A DNA stretch of 64,000 nt, from NCBI RefSeq assembly GCF_042726155.1, contig NZ_JBHXHV010000001.1:620001-684000 (forward strand), read 5' to 3'. The stretch's first letter is position 1, and the number at the start of each line of letters is the position of its first letter. The notes under the pieces are model-generated. The model saw only the letters and a list, made by a program, of their open reading frames with translations, was not told the DNA's origin and did no database searches. This document shows positions 7,456-16,769 of the stretch, piece after piece. This DNA is from Leucobacter sp042726155. GTDB taxonomy: Bacteria > Actinomycetota > Actinomycetes > Actinomycetales > Microbacteriaceae. A program made the translations under genes and the position numbers.

Positions 7456-8586
7456 CTAGTGCGCCGCTAGGCGGAACGGGGGCGGCGGCTGGCGCACGCC
7501 CGTTGCGGCGTCTGCGAGCACGCGGCCGATCGCCGGGGTGAACTTGAAGCCGTGGCCGGAGAATCCGGCGCCGACGGTGACGGGGCCCACGGTGTCGAGC
7601 ACGAAGCGCCCAGATTCGGTCGACGTGTACGTGCAGCTGATCTCGGCGGCGGAGTCGGGGTCGAGTCCCGGGAACCAGTCGGCGACATAGCGGCGCAGCC
7701 GGTCGCGCTGCGCGTCGCTCGCGCGGAACACGCGGGCATCGGGGTCGACGACATCACCGACCTTGTGGAACCCGACCTTCACACCCTCTCCCGGAGTCGG
7801 CATGCCGTACACCGGCGCGGCGAACTCCTCCAGCAGGTCACCCGCAAGCACGTGGTTGAACGACGGCCACACGATCGAGGGTGACCGCGGGGCGAAGTGC
7901 GCCGGGTGCTCCTCGGTAACGGTGAGCGGCGGCAGCTCGACGATGCCCGCCAGCAGCGGCCGAGCCCACGCGCCCGCCGTCACCGTGACGTGGTCGGCCG
8001 TGAGTTCGCGCACCTCGCCATCGGGGCCAGCGCTCACCACCCGCGCTCCCGAGCCGTCAGCAAACGGTTCGACGCGCAGGACGCGCTCACCCCGTTCGAT
8101 GAGCGCGCCGTGGTGCGCGGCGCCAGCCTCGAGCGCTGTGAGCGCGCGGGCGGCGTGCACGATGCCCGCTTCGCGCCCGAAGAGTACGTCGCCCTCAAAG
8201 CGCATGCCAGACCAGCGGTCGGCCGCGTCGTGAGCGTTGAGCAGGGAGACCGCCGCGCGGCGCGCGACGAGCGCGTCGTGGGCGCTGCCGATGGCATCGG
8301 GGTCGCCGTGCGTGACGAGCCCGTGGAGGCCCAGTAGCTCGCTGCCCGATTCCGTTTCGAGCGCGCGCCACAGGGTGACGGCCTCGTCGAACAGATCGAG
8401 ATAGGTGTCGTCGTCGTAGGCGTTATTCAGGTTGCGGGTCGCCCCGTGCGAGGCGCCGCGCGTGTGGTGCGGTTCGAACTGCTCGAGCAGCCGTACGTGC
8501 GCTCCGCGAGACGCAAGCTGCCACGTTGTGGCGAGACCCATCGCGCCACCGCCAATGACGATGTGCTGCGTGTGACCCGCGCTCAC
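7456..8586 (-). CDS. Monomeric sarcosine oxidase / N-methyltryptophan oxidase-family flavoenzyme
   Basis: A 376-residue DAO-fold amine oxidase that oxidises secondary amines such as N-methyl amino acids, releasing aldehyde and H2O2. The FAD-binding GGGAMG motif is at residues 12-17, and the family HTRGASHGATR block follows near 41-51. Cys318 in EISCTYTST sits where monomeric sarcosine oxidase attaches FAD covalently, and the C-terminal GFSGHGFKFTPAIG flavin segment is present. It starts with GTG, and GTGA overlaps the stop of the upstream SDR gene. It is the last gene of a three-gene redox operon divergent from a peptide-type ABC transporter. The exact amine is unknown. Confidence 0.85.
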   Translation of the reverse strand: MSAGHTQHIVIGGGAMGLATTWQLASRGAHVRLLEQFEPHHTRGASHGATRNLNNAYDDDTYLDLFDEAVTLWRALETESGSELLGLHGLVTHGDPDAIGSAHDALVARRAAVSLLNAHDAADRWSGMRFEGDVLFGREAGIVHAARALTALEAGAAHHGALIERGERVLRVEPFADGSGARVVSAGPDGEVRELTADHVTVTAGAWARPLLAGIVELPPLTVTEEHPAHFAPRSPSIVWPSFNHVLAGDLLEEFAAPVYGMPTPGEGVKVGFHKVGDVVDPDARVFRASDAQRDRLRRYVADWFPGLDPDSAAEISCTYTSTESGRFVLDTVGPVTVGAGFSGHGFKFTPAIGRVLADAATGVRQPPPPFRLAAH

Positions 8587-9344
8587 AGGCGCGCGATCTC
8601 TTGGCGCGGGCGCACCGCGATGTCGGTGAGGTGCACATCCGCGGGAGCATCAACGACGAAGCGCACGGTCGCGGCGACCGACTCGGGCCGAATGTACCGC
8701 TCGGGGGTGTACTGGTCGGCCGGGATTCCGGATCGCAGCATCTCCGTATCGGTCTGACCCGGAGCGATCGTGACGACGCGCACGCGGTGCGGCTGCTCGT
8801 CGATGCGCAGCACGTCGGCGAGGCCGCGGAGTGCGTGCTTCGTCGCCGTGTAGACCGCGCTGCCGGGCACCGGCTTCGTGCTCGCACCCGAACCGATAAA
8901 CACGACGGTGCCGGCTGCCTCCCGCAGTGCGGGCAGCGCGGCGCGCGTGATGAGCGCCGGGGCGGTCACGTTGACTGCGAGGTGGCGCTCCCAGTCGGCG
9001 GCGCTTGCCTCGTCAGTAGCGAGGTGCTGGCCGATGGCCGCGGCGTGCACGAGCACATCGAAGCGCTCAAGCTGCGCGATTCGATCGCTGAACTCCGCGG
9101 AGTCCGTGACGTCGAGCTGCCACGCCTCCGCGCCGGTCTCGGTCGCAATCGCCGCGAGTCGCGCCGTGTCGCGCCCCACGGCAATGACTCGGTGCGTTCG
9201 GGCGAGGTCGCGCACGATCTCGCGACCCATGCCGCTCGACGCGCCGGTGACGAGCGCGACGGGAAGCTGCGCAGGGGCAGCAGTGGTCTCGGACGCAGCA
9301 GCAGGGGCAGCAGTTGCAGCAGGCGAAATAGAAGTATCAGGCAC
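8583..9344 (-). CDS. Short-chain dehydrogenase/reductase (SDR)
   Basis: A 253-residue classical SDR that oxidises or reduces a carbonyl/hydroxyl group with NAD(P). The cofactor motif TGASSGMG is near residues 33-40, the VHAAA segment replaces NNAG, and the catalytic YxxxK is in VYTATKHA. The C-terminal part carries the PGQTDTEM segment. The GTG start at 9344 is preceded by GGAG and gives an unusual Ala-rich N-terminal lead of about 25 residues. It overlaps the upstream gene by 8 bp and the downstream oxidase by 4 bp, so the three are certainly one transcript. The substrate is unknown. Confidence 0.88.
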   Translation of the reverse strand: MPDTSISPAATAAPAAASETTAAPAQLPVALVTGASSGMGREIVRDLARTHRVIAVGRDTARLAAIATETGAEAWQLDVTDSAEFSDRIAQLERFDVLVHAAAIGQHLATDEASAADWERHLAVNVTAPALITRAALPALREAAGTVVFIGSGASTKPVPGSAVYTATKHALRGLADVLRIDEQPHRVRVVTIAPGQTDTEMLRSGIPADQYTPERYIRPESVAATVRFVVDAPADVHLTDIAVRPRQEIARL

Positions 9345-11439
9345 TGGGGGCTCCTTCGAGCGTTCGTGAGTTGGCGGCGGCACGCAGCGCGATCTCGACG
9401 AGGCTGCGGGCGACCCGATCAGTCTCGCGCAACATCGGCGGATCCGTGCCGGGCATCGGGCTGATGATCGTGTCGTGGAGTTGCTCGTCGACGGGAATGC
9501 CCGCAACGTGCACCGTCGTATCACGCTCACCGCCAGGGTGCACGAGCAAACCGGTCGCGGGGTCAACGTCGAACGCGCCCGTCGCGCGCGTGCCACCGAG
9601 GCGGTCGGAAATGCGAAACGCTCGCGCGCGCCCCGCCCGCACGAGGCTCTGCGCCAGCGGATCGGCGGTCTCAGCCAGGTCGTGGAAGTGCATCCACGCA
9701 TCGATGAGCGTCGACGACGTCACCTCAGAATCCGCGACGAGCGGCGAGGCGGCGGTGAACCCTCGATCTGAGACGCGAACTCGGGCGGCGGGGCCGATGA
9801 ACTTCACGAGACCGACGGCCGCGAGTGCCAGTAACTGACGCGTGCGAAATGCCGGGGGCCCCGATCCTGCCATGCCGCCCACGGCCTGCAGCATGGCGAA
9901 ACCTGACTTGCGTGACTCGGCATCGAAACCGCCGAGCGAACCGACGCGGTTCGCGACCCCGCGCGCCGAGCTCACCGACCACAGGCCCGCCTTGAGTGCG
10001 CTGTCGCGGCCGAGTTCCGCTTCGGCGAGGTCGCGCGCGACGCGCTGCACGACCCAATCATCGAATTCTTCGGCAGATTCGACGGGGTGCGCGACGGGTC
10101 GCATCTCGCTCAGCAGATCGAGGCGGTCAGCGGGATCCGGCACGAATTCAGCGACGGCAGCGGCGACGGCCGAGACGACGGCCGTGAGCGGCTCGCCCGC
10201 GCCCGGTGCGTGCGCCTCGCCCCCGGCCACCGTGTGCGGCTGGATCGCGGAGCCGATCACCGACTCGACGATCTCAGCGGGAGCCGTCGTCGCCGCTGCG
10301 CGCACCCGCCGCAGCGTGCGGTAGTGGTCGAAATAGGCGTCGGCGACGATCCGCGGCCAGAACTGGCGATCGAAATCTATGGGGCGGGCCTCCCGCGACC
10401 AGTCCACGCCAAGCAGGAATCGTTGTTCAGAACGCGGAGGGAGCGAGCCGTAGAGCGTTTTCGCGCGAAACGGCACGCCGCGGCCCGAGGTCACGTGCAT
10501 GATCGGTTCGCGCCCCGATTGCAGATACCGCAGACCCCCTGGCGCGGTCGCGTCATCTTCGAACTCGCCACCGCGGCCGAGGGTCAACAACGCCATCGTG
10601 TCGAAGAAGCCCATGCCGAGGCCGCGCACGATCACATTGCCGCGCTCGGGAACACCACTCAGATCCTGCTCGACCGGGCTGCCCGGGCGCACCCAGACGA
10701 GTTCCGGTCGCTCGCTGACTTGGCGTCCGAGTTCGCGCTCGGTCTCGGTGTCGGCCCGCGGCATCCACCCCGTCGCGAGCGCGACCGCGTCGGCGTCGAT
10801 GCGCTCGCCGCCGGCGAGTTCAATGCGCTCGCGGCCCGCGCCGACTCGGGTGATCGATACGGCTCGACCGGTGTGCCGTACAACCCGCACCGCGGCCGGA
10901 AGCTCGGAGACCGCGCGCTCGAGGCACCACTCGAGGTACTCGCCGTAGAGCGCACGACTCGGGTGCGTCTCCGGCCGGAACGCGGCGAGTTCGGCGCGAT
11001 ACTCGGCCGCAAACCCGGTGCGGATCGGGTGGGCGTCGACCTGCGCTGCGTGCGTGGCCGGGATCCGCGCTATTGCTTCCGAGAGCGCCGGGTCGAGTCC
11101 CGACGGGCCGTCGACGCCGGTCGCGGACTCTCGCGCGAGCGCAAGCAGACCCCACTCGTACAGCGTCGGCCCCTCGCGCACCGGGCCAGCGATCGAACTC
11201 GTGGGCTCAGTGAACAGCGTGACCGCATCGGCGAGCGTGTTCATGCAGAGCTCGCGGGTCTGGTCGGTGCGCCAGATGCGCCCTGCACCGAACGCCGACT
11301 CCTCGATGAGGTGCAACTCGAGGGGTCGGGGCGCTGCGCCTGCATCGTCGGCCGCGCGCAGATGCGCGCCTATGCGCTCGATGAGCGATGTACCCCGCGG
11401 CCCGGCCCCGATGATGGCGATCGAGGGGAGCGGGGTCAT
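9337..11439 (-). CDS. FAD/NAD(P)-binding protein (NAD_binding_9 type)
   Basis: A large 700-residue flavoprotein-like enzyme. The N-terminus has the dinucleotide motif IIGAGPRGTS (residues 9-18) followed by HLIEESAFGAGRIWRTDQ, and a second nucleotide-binding region lies near IDADAVALATGW. This resembles actinobacterial FAD/NAD(P)-binding proteins distantly related to lysine/ornithine N-monooxygenases. The frame continues upstream to 12111, but the domain begins at this ATG; TATAAC sits 6 bases before it. It heads the redox operon and is divergent from the peptide/nickel-type ABC transporter, in a context where related clusters encode FMN- or FAD-dependent oxygenases. The reaction is not known. 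Confidence 0.75.
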   Translation of the reverse strand: MTPLPSIAIIGAGPRGTSLIERIGAHLRAADDAGAAPRPLELHLIEESAFGAGRIWRTDQTRELCMNTLADAVTLFTEPTSSIAGPVREGPTLYEWGLLALARESATGVDGPSGLDPALSEAIARIPATHAAQVDAHPIRTGFAAEYRAELAAFRPETHPSRALYGEYLEWCLERAVSELPAAVRVVRHTGRAVSITRVGAGRERIELAGGERIDADAVALATGWMPRADTETERELGRQVSERPELVWVRPGSPVEQDLSGVPERGNVIVRGLGMGFFDTMALLTLGRGGEFEDDATAPGGLRYLQSGREPIMHVTSGRGVPFRAKTLYGSLPPRSEQRFLLGVDWSREARPIDFDRQFWPRIVADAYFDHYRTLRRVRAAATTAPAEIVESVIGSAIQPHTVAGGEAHAPGAGEPLTAVVSAVAAAVAEFVPDPADRLDLLSEMRPVAHPVESAEEFDDWVVQRVARDLAEAELGRDSALKAGLWSVSSARGVANRVGSLGGFDAESRKSGFAMLQAVGGMAGSGPPAFRTRQLLALAAVGLVKFIGPAARVRVSDRGFTAASPLVADSEVTSSTLIDAWMHFHDLAETADPLAQSLVRAGRARAFRISDRLGGTRATGAFDVDPATGLLVHPGGERDTTVHVAGIPVDEQLHDTIISPMPGTDPPMLRETDRVARSLVEIALRAAANSRTLEGAPSA

Positions 11440-11445
11440 GGTTCC

Positions 11446-11451
11446 GTTATA
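11446..11451 (-). promoter_or_regulatory. Candidate -10 element of the redox operon
   Basis: TATAAC on the minus strand lies 6 bases before the ATG at 11439. Little ribosome-binding sequence is present, so the mRNA may be leaderless. Confidence 0.45.
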
Positions 11452-11574
11452 CGCCGAACCGGCACGGGGCGACGGATCGCATGTCCGAATGTGACGGGAG
11501 GTGTCACGGGGGAGGGGTCGCGAGCTCTTCATGAAGTTCTGTGACACCCCGTGTTTCCACTCGCTTATGAGAGC

Positions 11575-11613
11575 TATAACATTAGCCGGGTTGCCCGTTC
11601 GATTCCGAACGGG
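11575..11613 (+). promoter_or_regulatory. Candidate -10 and leader hairpin of the ABC transporter operon
   Basis: TATAAC (11575-11580) is a plausible -10 box. Just after it, CCCGTTCG (11594-11601) and CGAACGGG (11606-11613) form a perfect 8-bp dyad around ATTC. It could be an operator near +1 or a 5' leader hairpin. No tRNA is formed despite the GTTCGATTCC string. Confidence 0.4.
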
Positions 11614-11643
11614 GTCACTGCACAAGCCTGAACGAGGAGCACC

Positions 11644-13287
11644 ATGAAGAAGCACCGGATCGCCTGGATCGCCGGTTTGGCCGTTGCCGCGATGGCCATT
11701 ACCGGGTGCTCGGCGAACTCGGGCGGCGGCTCGGGTGACGGCACGGCCGCCGAGGGCGGGACGCTCAGCTACCTCGAACCGCAGACGTGGAACACGCTGT
11801 ACCCGCCCGCCGGCGGCTTCTACCCGAACGGCGGCGTGCTGAATCAGGTCACCGACCGCCTGCTCTTCCAAAACCCAGAGACCCTCGAACTCGAGCCGTG
11901 GATCGCGAGTGAGCTGCCCGAGGTGAACGCCGACGCGACCGAGTACACCTTCAAGTTGCGCGACGGCGTTACCTACTCCGACGGCACTCCGCTCGACGCT
12001 GAGAACGTAGTCAAAAACTTTGACCTGTACGGCAAGGGCGACACCGACCGCGCCCTGTCGATCTCCGAGGCGATCAACAACTACGACCACGGCGAGGTCG
12101 TCGACGACCACACCGTGAAGTTCTTCTTCAGCGCCCCGTCACCGGGCTTTGCTCAGGCTACGTCGACCATCAATTCAGGGTTGCTCTCGAACGATACGCT
12201 CGACCGCACGAATGAGGAGTTCGGCCCGGGTAACGCCGCCGACATCGTGGGCAGTGGTCCGTTCGTTATTTCCGATGAGCAGATCGGCAAAGAAACCGAC
12301 CTCACGGTTCGCAAGGACTACGACTGGGCACCCAAATCGCGGGAGCATCAGGGGCGCGCGCACCTCGATGAGATCAACATCATCGTCGCGGCGGAGTCGA
12401 GCGTGCGCGTCGGCACGGTCACGTCGGGTCAAGCGCAGATCGCTCGCGCTATCCCGGCACCGGACGAAGCTCAGTTCACGGGCGATAATCTCGCGCTCGT
12501 CGACGCGGCCACCAACGGCGTGAACAACAGCCTCAGTTTCCGCTTCGGCCAGGGCCCGCTCGCAGACATCAAGGTGCGCCAGGCAATCATCGCCGGCATC
12601 GACCGCGACGCGATCGTCAGCACGCTCTTCACCGACAACTACCCGCTCGCGACTGGCATTCTGGCGAAGTCGGCGCTCGGCTACACCGACACCTCGAAGT
12701 TCTACAAGTACGACGCTGATCAGGCCAAGAAACTGCTCGATGACGCTGGCTGGAAGCCGGGCAGCGACGGCGTGCGCGAGAAGGACGGTGAACGCCTGTC
12801 GATCACCTTCAACGAGGCGCTGCCGCAGCCGCGCTCCAAGGAGGTCGTGACACTCATTCAGGAACAGCTCGCGAAGCTCGGTGTCGAGGTCAAGCTCTTC
12901 CCGGGCGACCAGGCCGCGCAAGACGAGGCCCGACTCGACGCCGACACGATCCAGGTATACCACTCCATGGTCGGCCGCGCTGATTTCGACGTGCTGAAGT
13001 CGCAGTTCTACTCGACCAACCGCAATGCGAATCTGAACCTCGACGCGAAGACCGGCAAGATCGCCGACCCCGAGCTCGACGCCGATCTGCTCGAAATCGC
13101 TTCGGTGCCCACGGCTGACGAGCGTGCTGCTGCGTCGGCGAAGGCGCAGCAGCGGCTCGCCGAGCAGGCGTACGTGCTGCCCCTGTTCGAGGAGCCGCAG
13201 GTCTTCGGGCTGCAGGCGTCGGTGCAGGGCTTCACGACCGAATCGATCGGTCGGCCCTCGTTCTACGACGTACAGCTCAGCAAGTGA
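11644..13287 (+). CDS. ABC transporter substrate-binding lipoprotein (SBP family 5, KPN_01854-like)
   Basis: A 547-residue extracellular lipoprotein of the peptide/opine/nickel binding family 5. The signal peptide ends with the lipobox AITGC (Cys about residue 22), followed by a Ser/Gly linker. Family landmarks are the TFKLRDGVTYSDGTPLDAENVV block and IVGSGPFV. The start follows ACGAGGAGCACC. Directly downstream are two permeases, a double-NBD ATPase and a CMD/AhpD protein. From memory of TIGRFAM neighbourhoods, that suite is typical of the KPN_01854-type binding proteins found with FMN-dependent oxygenases. The ligand is unknown. Confidence 0.88.
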   Translation: MKKHRIAWIAGLAVAAMAITGCSANSGGGSGDGTAAEGGTLSYLEPQTWNTLYPPAGGFYPNGGVLNQVTDRLLFQNPETLELEPWIASELPEVNADATEYTFKLRDGVTYSDGTPLDAENVVKNFDLYGKGDTDRALSISEAINNYDHGEVVDDHTVKFFFSAPSPGFAQATSTINSGLLSNDTLDRTNEEFGPGNAADIVGSGPFVISDEQIGKETDLTVRKDYDWAPKSREHQGRAHLDEINIIVAAESSVRVGTVTSGQAQIARAIPAPDEAQFTGDNLALVDAATNGVNNSLSFRFGQGPLADIKVRQAIIAGIDRDAIVSTLFTDNYPLATGILAKSALGYTDTSKFYKYDADQAKKLLDDAGWKPGSDGVREKDGERLSITFNEALPQPRSKEVVTLIQEQLAKLGVEVKLFPGDQAAQDEARLDADTIQVYHSMVGRADFDVLKSQFYSTNRNANLNLDAKTGKIADPELDADLLEIASVPTADERAAASAKAQQRLAEQAYVLPLFEEPQVFGLQASVQGFTTESIGRPSFYDVQLSK

Positions 13288-14246
13288 CCGGAGCGGCGCT
13301 GCTGCGACGCGTGGGCCAGGCGATCCTGGTCCTCGCGCTCGCGTACACCGCCGCATACGTGCTGCTCGCGGCTCTGCCTGGCGACGCGGTGATGGCGCGG
13401 TTCGGCAACCCAGACCTCGGTCTCTCGAGTGAACAGCTCGCGGAAATTCGCGCGAGCTACGGTGTCGACCGCCCGTTCTTCGTGCGGTTCTTCGATTCGG
13501 TCGGCGCGTTTTTGCACGGCGACCTCGGGTACTCCGTTCAGAGCGGAGCGGCCGTGTCGACCCTGCTCGCGGAGGCACTGCCGTCGACGCTGACCCTCGC
13601 CGTCGTCGCGCTGATCCTGGCCGTGTTTCTCGCGGTCGTGATCGCTTTCACCGCGAGCTACGGTGCCGGCTCGTGGCTGCGACGGCTGTTTCGCAACATC
13701 CCGCCGCTGTTCGTATCGCTGCCCGTGTTCTGGATCGGGATCGTGCTGATTCAGGTCTTTTCATTTCAGCTCGGGCTCGTGCCGACTATCGGCGCGAGCG
13801 AGGGGCAGGCGCTGATTCTGCCCGCTATCACCCTCGCGATCCCGATCGCGGCACCGCTCGCGCAGGTGTTGCTGCGCAGCATCGATGACGTGAGCGACCA
13901 GCCGTTCGTCGCGGTCGTTCGCGCGCGCGGCGCCAGCACCAGCTGGTTGCTGTGGCGAAACGTCGCGCCCAACGCGTTGCTCCCGGCGCTCACGATGGCT
14001 GGGCTGCTGTTCGGCGAGCTCGTCGGTGGCGCGATCGTGACCGAGGCGGTGTTCGGCCGCGTCGGCATCGGCGCGCTCACCGCGCAGGCGGTCGCGAATC
14101 GCGACACACCAGTGCTGCTCGCTGTCGTGGTGATCGCAACCGTGGTGTTTGTCACCATCAACCTCGTGGTCGATCTGCTGTACCCCGTGCTCGACGCGCG
14201 GCTGCGGCAGCGCACCGCGCGCAAGTCGGCAGGAGTGCACGCATGA
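13284..14246 (+). CDS. ABC transporter permease (DppB-like)
   Basis: A 320-residue inner-membrane permease with six predicted helices and the BPD_transp_1 fold. The N-terminal helix and the PGDAVMARFGNP segment resemble DppB/OppB. The coupling-helix EAA-like region is near VVRARGASTSWLLWRNVAPNA, followed by GGAIVTEAVFGRVGIG, a DppB hallmark. The GTG start overlaps the stop of the binding-protein gene (GTGA), so the two are translationally coupled. It pairs with the next permease to form the channel. Confidence 0.9.
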   Translation: MTGAALLRRVGQAILVLALAYTAAYVLLAALPGDAVMARFGNPDLGLSSEQLAEIRASYGVDRPFFVRFFDSVGAFLHGDLGYSVQSGAAVSTLLAEALPSTLTLAVVALILAVFLAVVIAFTASYGAGSWLRRLFRNIPPLFVSLPVFWIGIVLIQVFSFQLGLVPTIGASEGQALILPAITLAIPIAAPLAQVLLRSIDDVSDQPFVAVVRARGASTSWLLWRNVAPNALLPALTMAGLLFGELVGGAIVTEAVFGRVGIGALTAQAVANRDTPVLLAVVVIATVVFVTINLVVDLLYPVLDARLRQRTARKSAGVHA

Positions 14247-15109
14247 CCGCGATCGACGTTTCGACGGCGGCCGCTGTGCCGCCGAGTGGCGGCCCGCGCG
14301 CCTTCGATTGGCGCGCGGTGGTGCGTCCCGGTGTGCTGCTGCCCGCGCTGATGCTGTTGCTCGCGCTCGCTTGGGCCGTCGTGCCCGGGCTATTCACCTC
14401 CGTCGACCCGACCGAGAGTGTCGCGCCTGCGCTCCAGGCACCGAGCGGCGCGCACTGGTTCGGCACCGACGCCACCGGCCGCGACCTCTACGCTCGCGTC
14501 ATCTACGGTGCATCGCAGTCGATCAGCGCTGCGCTCATTGCCGTGCTCGTCGGCCTCGTGGTCGGCTCGCTCATCGGCATCACCGCCGGCGCAGTCGGCG
14601 GCTGGGTTGATGAAGCCCTGATGCGGCTCGTCGATGTGCTGTTGGCGATCCCGACCCTACTGTTGTCGCTGAGCATCGTGATTCTGCTGGGGTTCGGCAC
14701 CGCGAACGCTGCGATCGCGGTGGGCGCGACATCGATCGCTGTGTTCGCCCGCCTCTCGCGGTCGCAGGTGGTGAGCGTGCGCGCGAGTGAGTTCGTCGAG
14801 GCCGCATACGGTTCGGGCGGCACATTCTTCGGTGTGCTCTGGCGACATATCTTGCCCAACTCGCTGACCGCGGTGATCGCGCTCGCTGCGCTGCAGCTCG
14901 GCTCTGCGATCTTGCAGATCTCGACGCTCGGTTTCTTGGGGTACGGCGCTCCGCCACCCACGCCTGAGTGGGGGCTACTGATCTCTGAGGGACGAAACTA
15001 TCTCGCGACGTCGTGGTGGCTGACCGCGCTGCCGGGCATCGTCGTGGTGCTCGTCGTGCTCGCGAGCAACCGTCTGAGCCGGGCCATTAGCGACGGAGGC
15101 AACGCATGA
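14243..15109 (+). CDS. ABC transporter permease (DppC-like)
   Basis: A 288-residue permease of the DppC/OppC type. The cytoplasmic N-terminus is followed by TM1, then the family segment HWFGTDATGRDLYARVIYGA, and the EAA-like coupling loop VRASEFVEAAYGSGGTFFGVL with HILPN. The C-terminus has STLGFLGYGAPPPTPEWG, typical for the partner permease. ATGA overlaps the upstream stop. The open frame extends upstream to 13952 but overlaps the first permease, so the ATG at 14243 is the start. Confidence 0.9.
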   Translation: MTAIDVSTAAAVPPSGGPRAFDWRAVVRPGVLLPALMLLLALAWAVVPGLFTSVDPTESVAPALQAPSGAHWFGTDATGRDLYARVIYGASQSISAALIAVLVGLVVGSLIGITAGAVGGWVDEALMRLVDVLLAIPTLLLSLSIVILLGFGTANAAIAVGATSIAVFARLSRSQVVSVRASEFVEAAYGSGGTFFGVLWRHILPNSLTAVIALAALQLGSAILQISTLGFLGYGAPPPTPEWGLLISEGRNYLATSWWLTALPGIVVVLVVLASNRLSRAISDGGNA

Positions 15110-16752
15110 CCGCCGAGACATCACCCCTGTTGAGTATTCGAGACCTGTCTGTGCAGTACCGCACTCGGCAGGGCACGGTTGACGCCGTTTCGGGTGTCAG
15201 CTTCGATGTGCGCGCGGGGGAGGTCACGGCCGTCGTTGGCGAGTCGGGATCGGGCAAGACCACCGTCGCGCAATCGGTCATCGGGCTGCTCGCGTCGAAC
15301 GGCAGCATCGCTTCCGGCACCATCACCCTGAACGAGCGGCGACTTGGCACGACCGAGCTCGTCGGGCTGCCCGAGCGGCGCTGGCGTGACCTGCGCGGCC
15401 GCTGCATCGGGCTCATCCCGCAGGATCCGGGCAACTCGCTGAACCCCGTGCAGTCGGTGGGGAAGAGCATCAGCGAATCGCTGCGCATTCACGGCCGTCC
15501 GAGCCGCGCCGAGGTGCACGACCGCGTGCACGCGCTGCTCGAACAGGTCGGCATCGATGATCCGATCAAGCGGGCGAAGCAGTTTCCGCACGAGTTCTCG
15601 GGCGGCATGCGGCAGCGCGTGCTCATCGCAGCGGCGCTCGCCAACGATCCTGAACTGATCATTGCCGATGAGCCGACCTCAGCGCTCGACGTGACCGTGC
15701 AGCGCACGGTGCTGGACCTGATCGACAAGCTGCGCGAAGAGACGGGTACGGGCGTGCTCTTCATTACCCACGATCTCGCTGTCGCCGCGGATCGCGCCGA
15801 CAGCGTCGTCGTGATGCGCGGCGGCGAGGTGCAGGAGTCTGGCCCGGCCGCGCAGGTACTCGCGCAACCGGCGTCGGCCTACACCCGGCAGCTTATGGCC
15901 GATGCGCCGTCGTTTGGCAAGCTGGTCGAGCGGGAGTCAATCGCGGTGGCCTCGGGAACGCCGCTCATTGAGGTGCGCGAACTGCGCCAGGAGTTCGGCC
16001 GCGGCGCCGACGCGTTCGTCGCCGTCGACGGCCTCTCATTCTCGGTTGCGCGCGGCACGACCCACGCGCTCGTGGGTGAGTCGGGATCGGGCAAGACCAC
16101 GACCGGCCGCGCCATTGCCGGCTTCGCTGCGCCAACCTCTGGCAGCGTGCGCGTCGACGGTGTGGAGGTGACCGAGCTGCGCGGTGCGAAGCTGCGGGAG
16201 TATCGACGCACCACGCAGATGGTGTACCAGAATCCCTACGGCTCGCTCGATCCGCGACACTCGATTGGCCAGACGCTCGCCGAGCCGCTGAAGAACTTCG
16301 GCATCGGGGCCGGCACCCGTGCCGACCGCGCGCAGCGCGTGGCCCAGGCTCTCGAGGTGGTGTCGCTGCCAGCCGAGTTCGCGCAGCGGCGGCCGCGTGA
16401 ACTCTCGGGCGGTCAGCGTCAGCGCGTCGCGATCGCGCGGGCGCTGATCGTGGAACCCGAGCTCGTGGTGCTCGACGAGGCCGTTTCGGCCCTCGATGTC
16501 ACCGTGCAGGCGCAAATTCTGCGGCTGCTCGCGCGGCTGCAGCGTGACCTCGGCCTGACCTACGTGTTTATCTCGCACGATCTCGCCGTGGTGCGGCAGA
16601 TTTCAGACACCGTCACCGTGCTGCAGCGCGGCGCGCAGGTCGAGCACGGCCTCACCGAAGACGTCTTCAGCAACGCCCAACACCCCTACACCCAGCGTCT
16701 GATTGACGCGATTCCCGGCGCCTCGTTGTCGTCCGGGCACTGGGTGATCTGA
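15106..16752 (+). CDS. ABC transporter ATP-binding protein with two fused nucleotide-binding domains (DppD-DppF type)
   Basis: A 548-residue ATPase joining two peptide-transport NBDs. NBD1 has Walker A GESGSGKTT, signature FSGGMRQRV and Walker B LIIADEPTSALD. NBD2 has Walker A GESGSGKTT, signature LSGGQRQRV and Walker B LVVLDEAVSALD; its LDEA in place of LDEP is a mild variant. Both have a switch His (ITHDLA, ISHDLA). The gene overlaps the permease stop by ATGA. It energises uptake by the family 5 binding protein upstream. Confidence 0.92.
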   Translation: MTAETSPLLSIRDLSVQYRTRQGTVDAVSGVSFDVRAGEVTAVVGESGSGKTTVAQSVIGLLASNGSIASGTITLNERRLGTTELVGLPERRWRDLRGRCIGLIPQDPGNSLNPVQSVGKSISESLRIHGRPSRAEVHDRVHALLEQVGIDDPIKRAKQFPHEFSGGMRQRVLIAAALANDPELIIADEPTSALDVTVQRTVLDLIDKLREETGTGVLFITHDLAVAADRADSVVVMRGGEVQESGPAAQVLAQPASAYTRQLMADAPSFGKLVERESIAVASGTPLIEVRELRQEFGRGADAFVAVDGLSFSVARGTTHALVGESGSGKTTTGRAIAGFAAPTSGSVRVDGVEVTELRGAKLREYRRTTQMVYQNPYGSLDPRHSIGQTLAEPLKNFGIGAGTRADRAQRVAQALEVVSLPAEFAQRRPRELSGGQRQRVAIARALIVEPELVVLDEAVSALDVTVQAQILRLLARLQRDLGLTYVFISHDLAVVRQISDTVTVLQRGAQVEHGLTEDVFSNAQHPYTQRLIDAIPGASLSSGHWVI

Positions 16753-16769
16753 CTCGGAGGAGCACGACC

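Noticed and set aside
10087..11544. 485-residue open frame antisense to the FAD/NAD(P)-binding gene
   Set aside because: Arg/Ala-rich shadow without motifs, while the opposite strand has a convincing dinucleotide-binding protein.
11594..11616. tRNA-like GTTCGATTCC string
   Set aside because: Only the T-loop-like sequence is present; no acceptor, D or anticodon arms flank it. It is part of a simple 8-bp dyad.
12175..13578. 467-residue open frame antisense to the family 5 binding-protein gene
   Set aside because: No recognisable domain and no promoter or ribosome binding site; the sense gene has a lipobox and family blocks.
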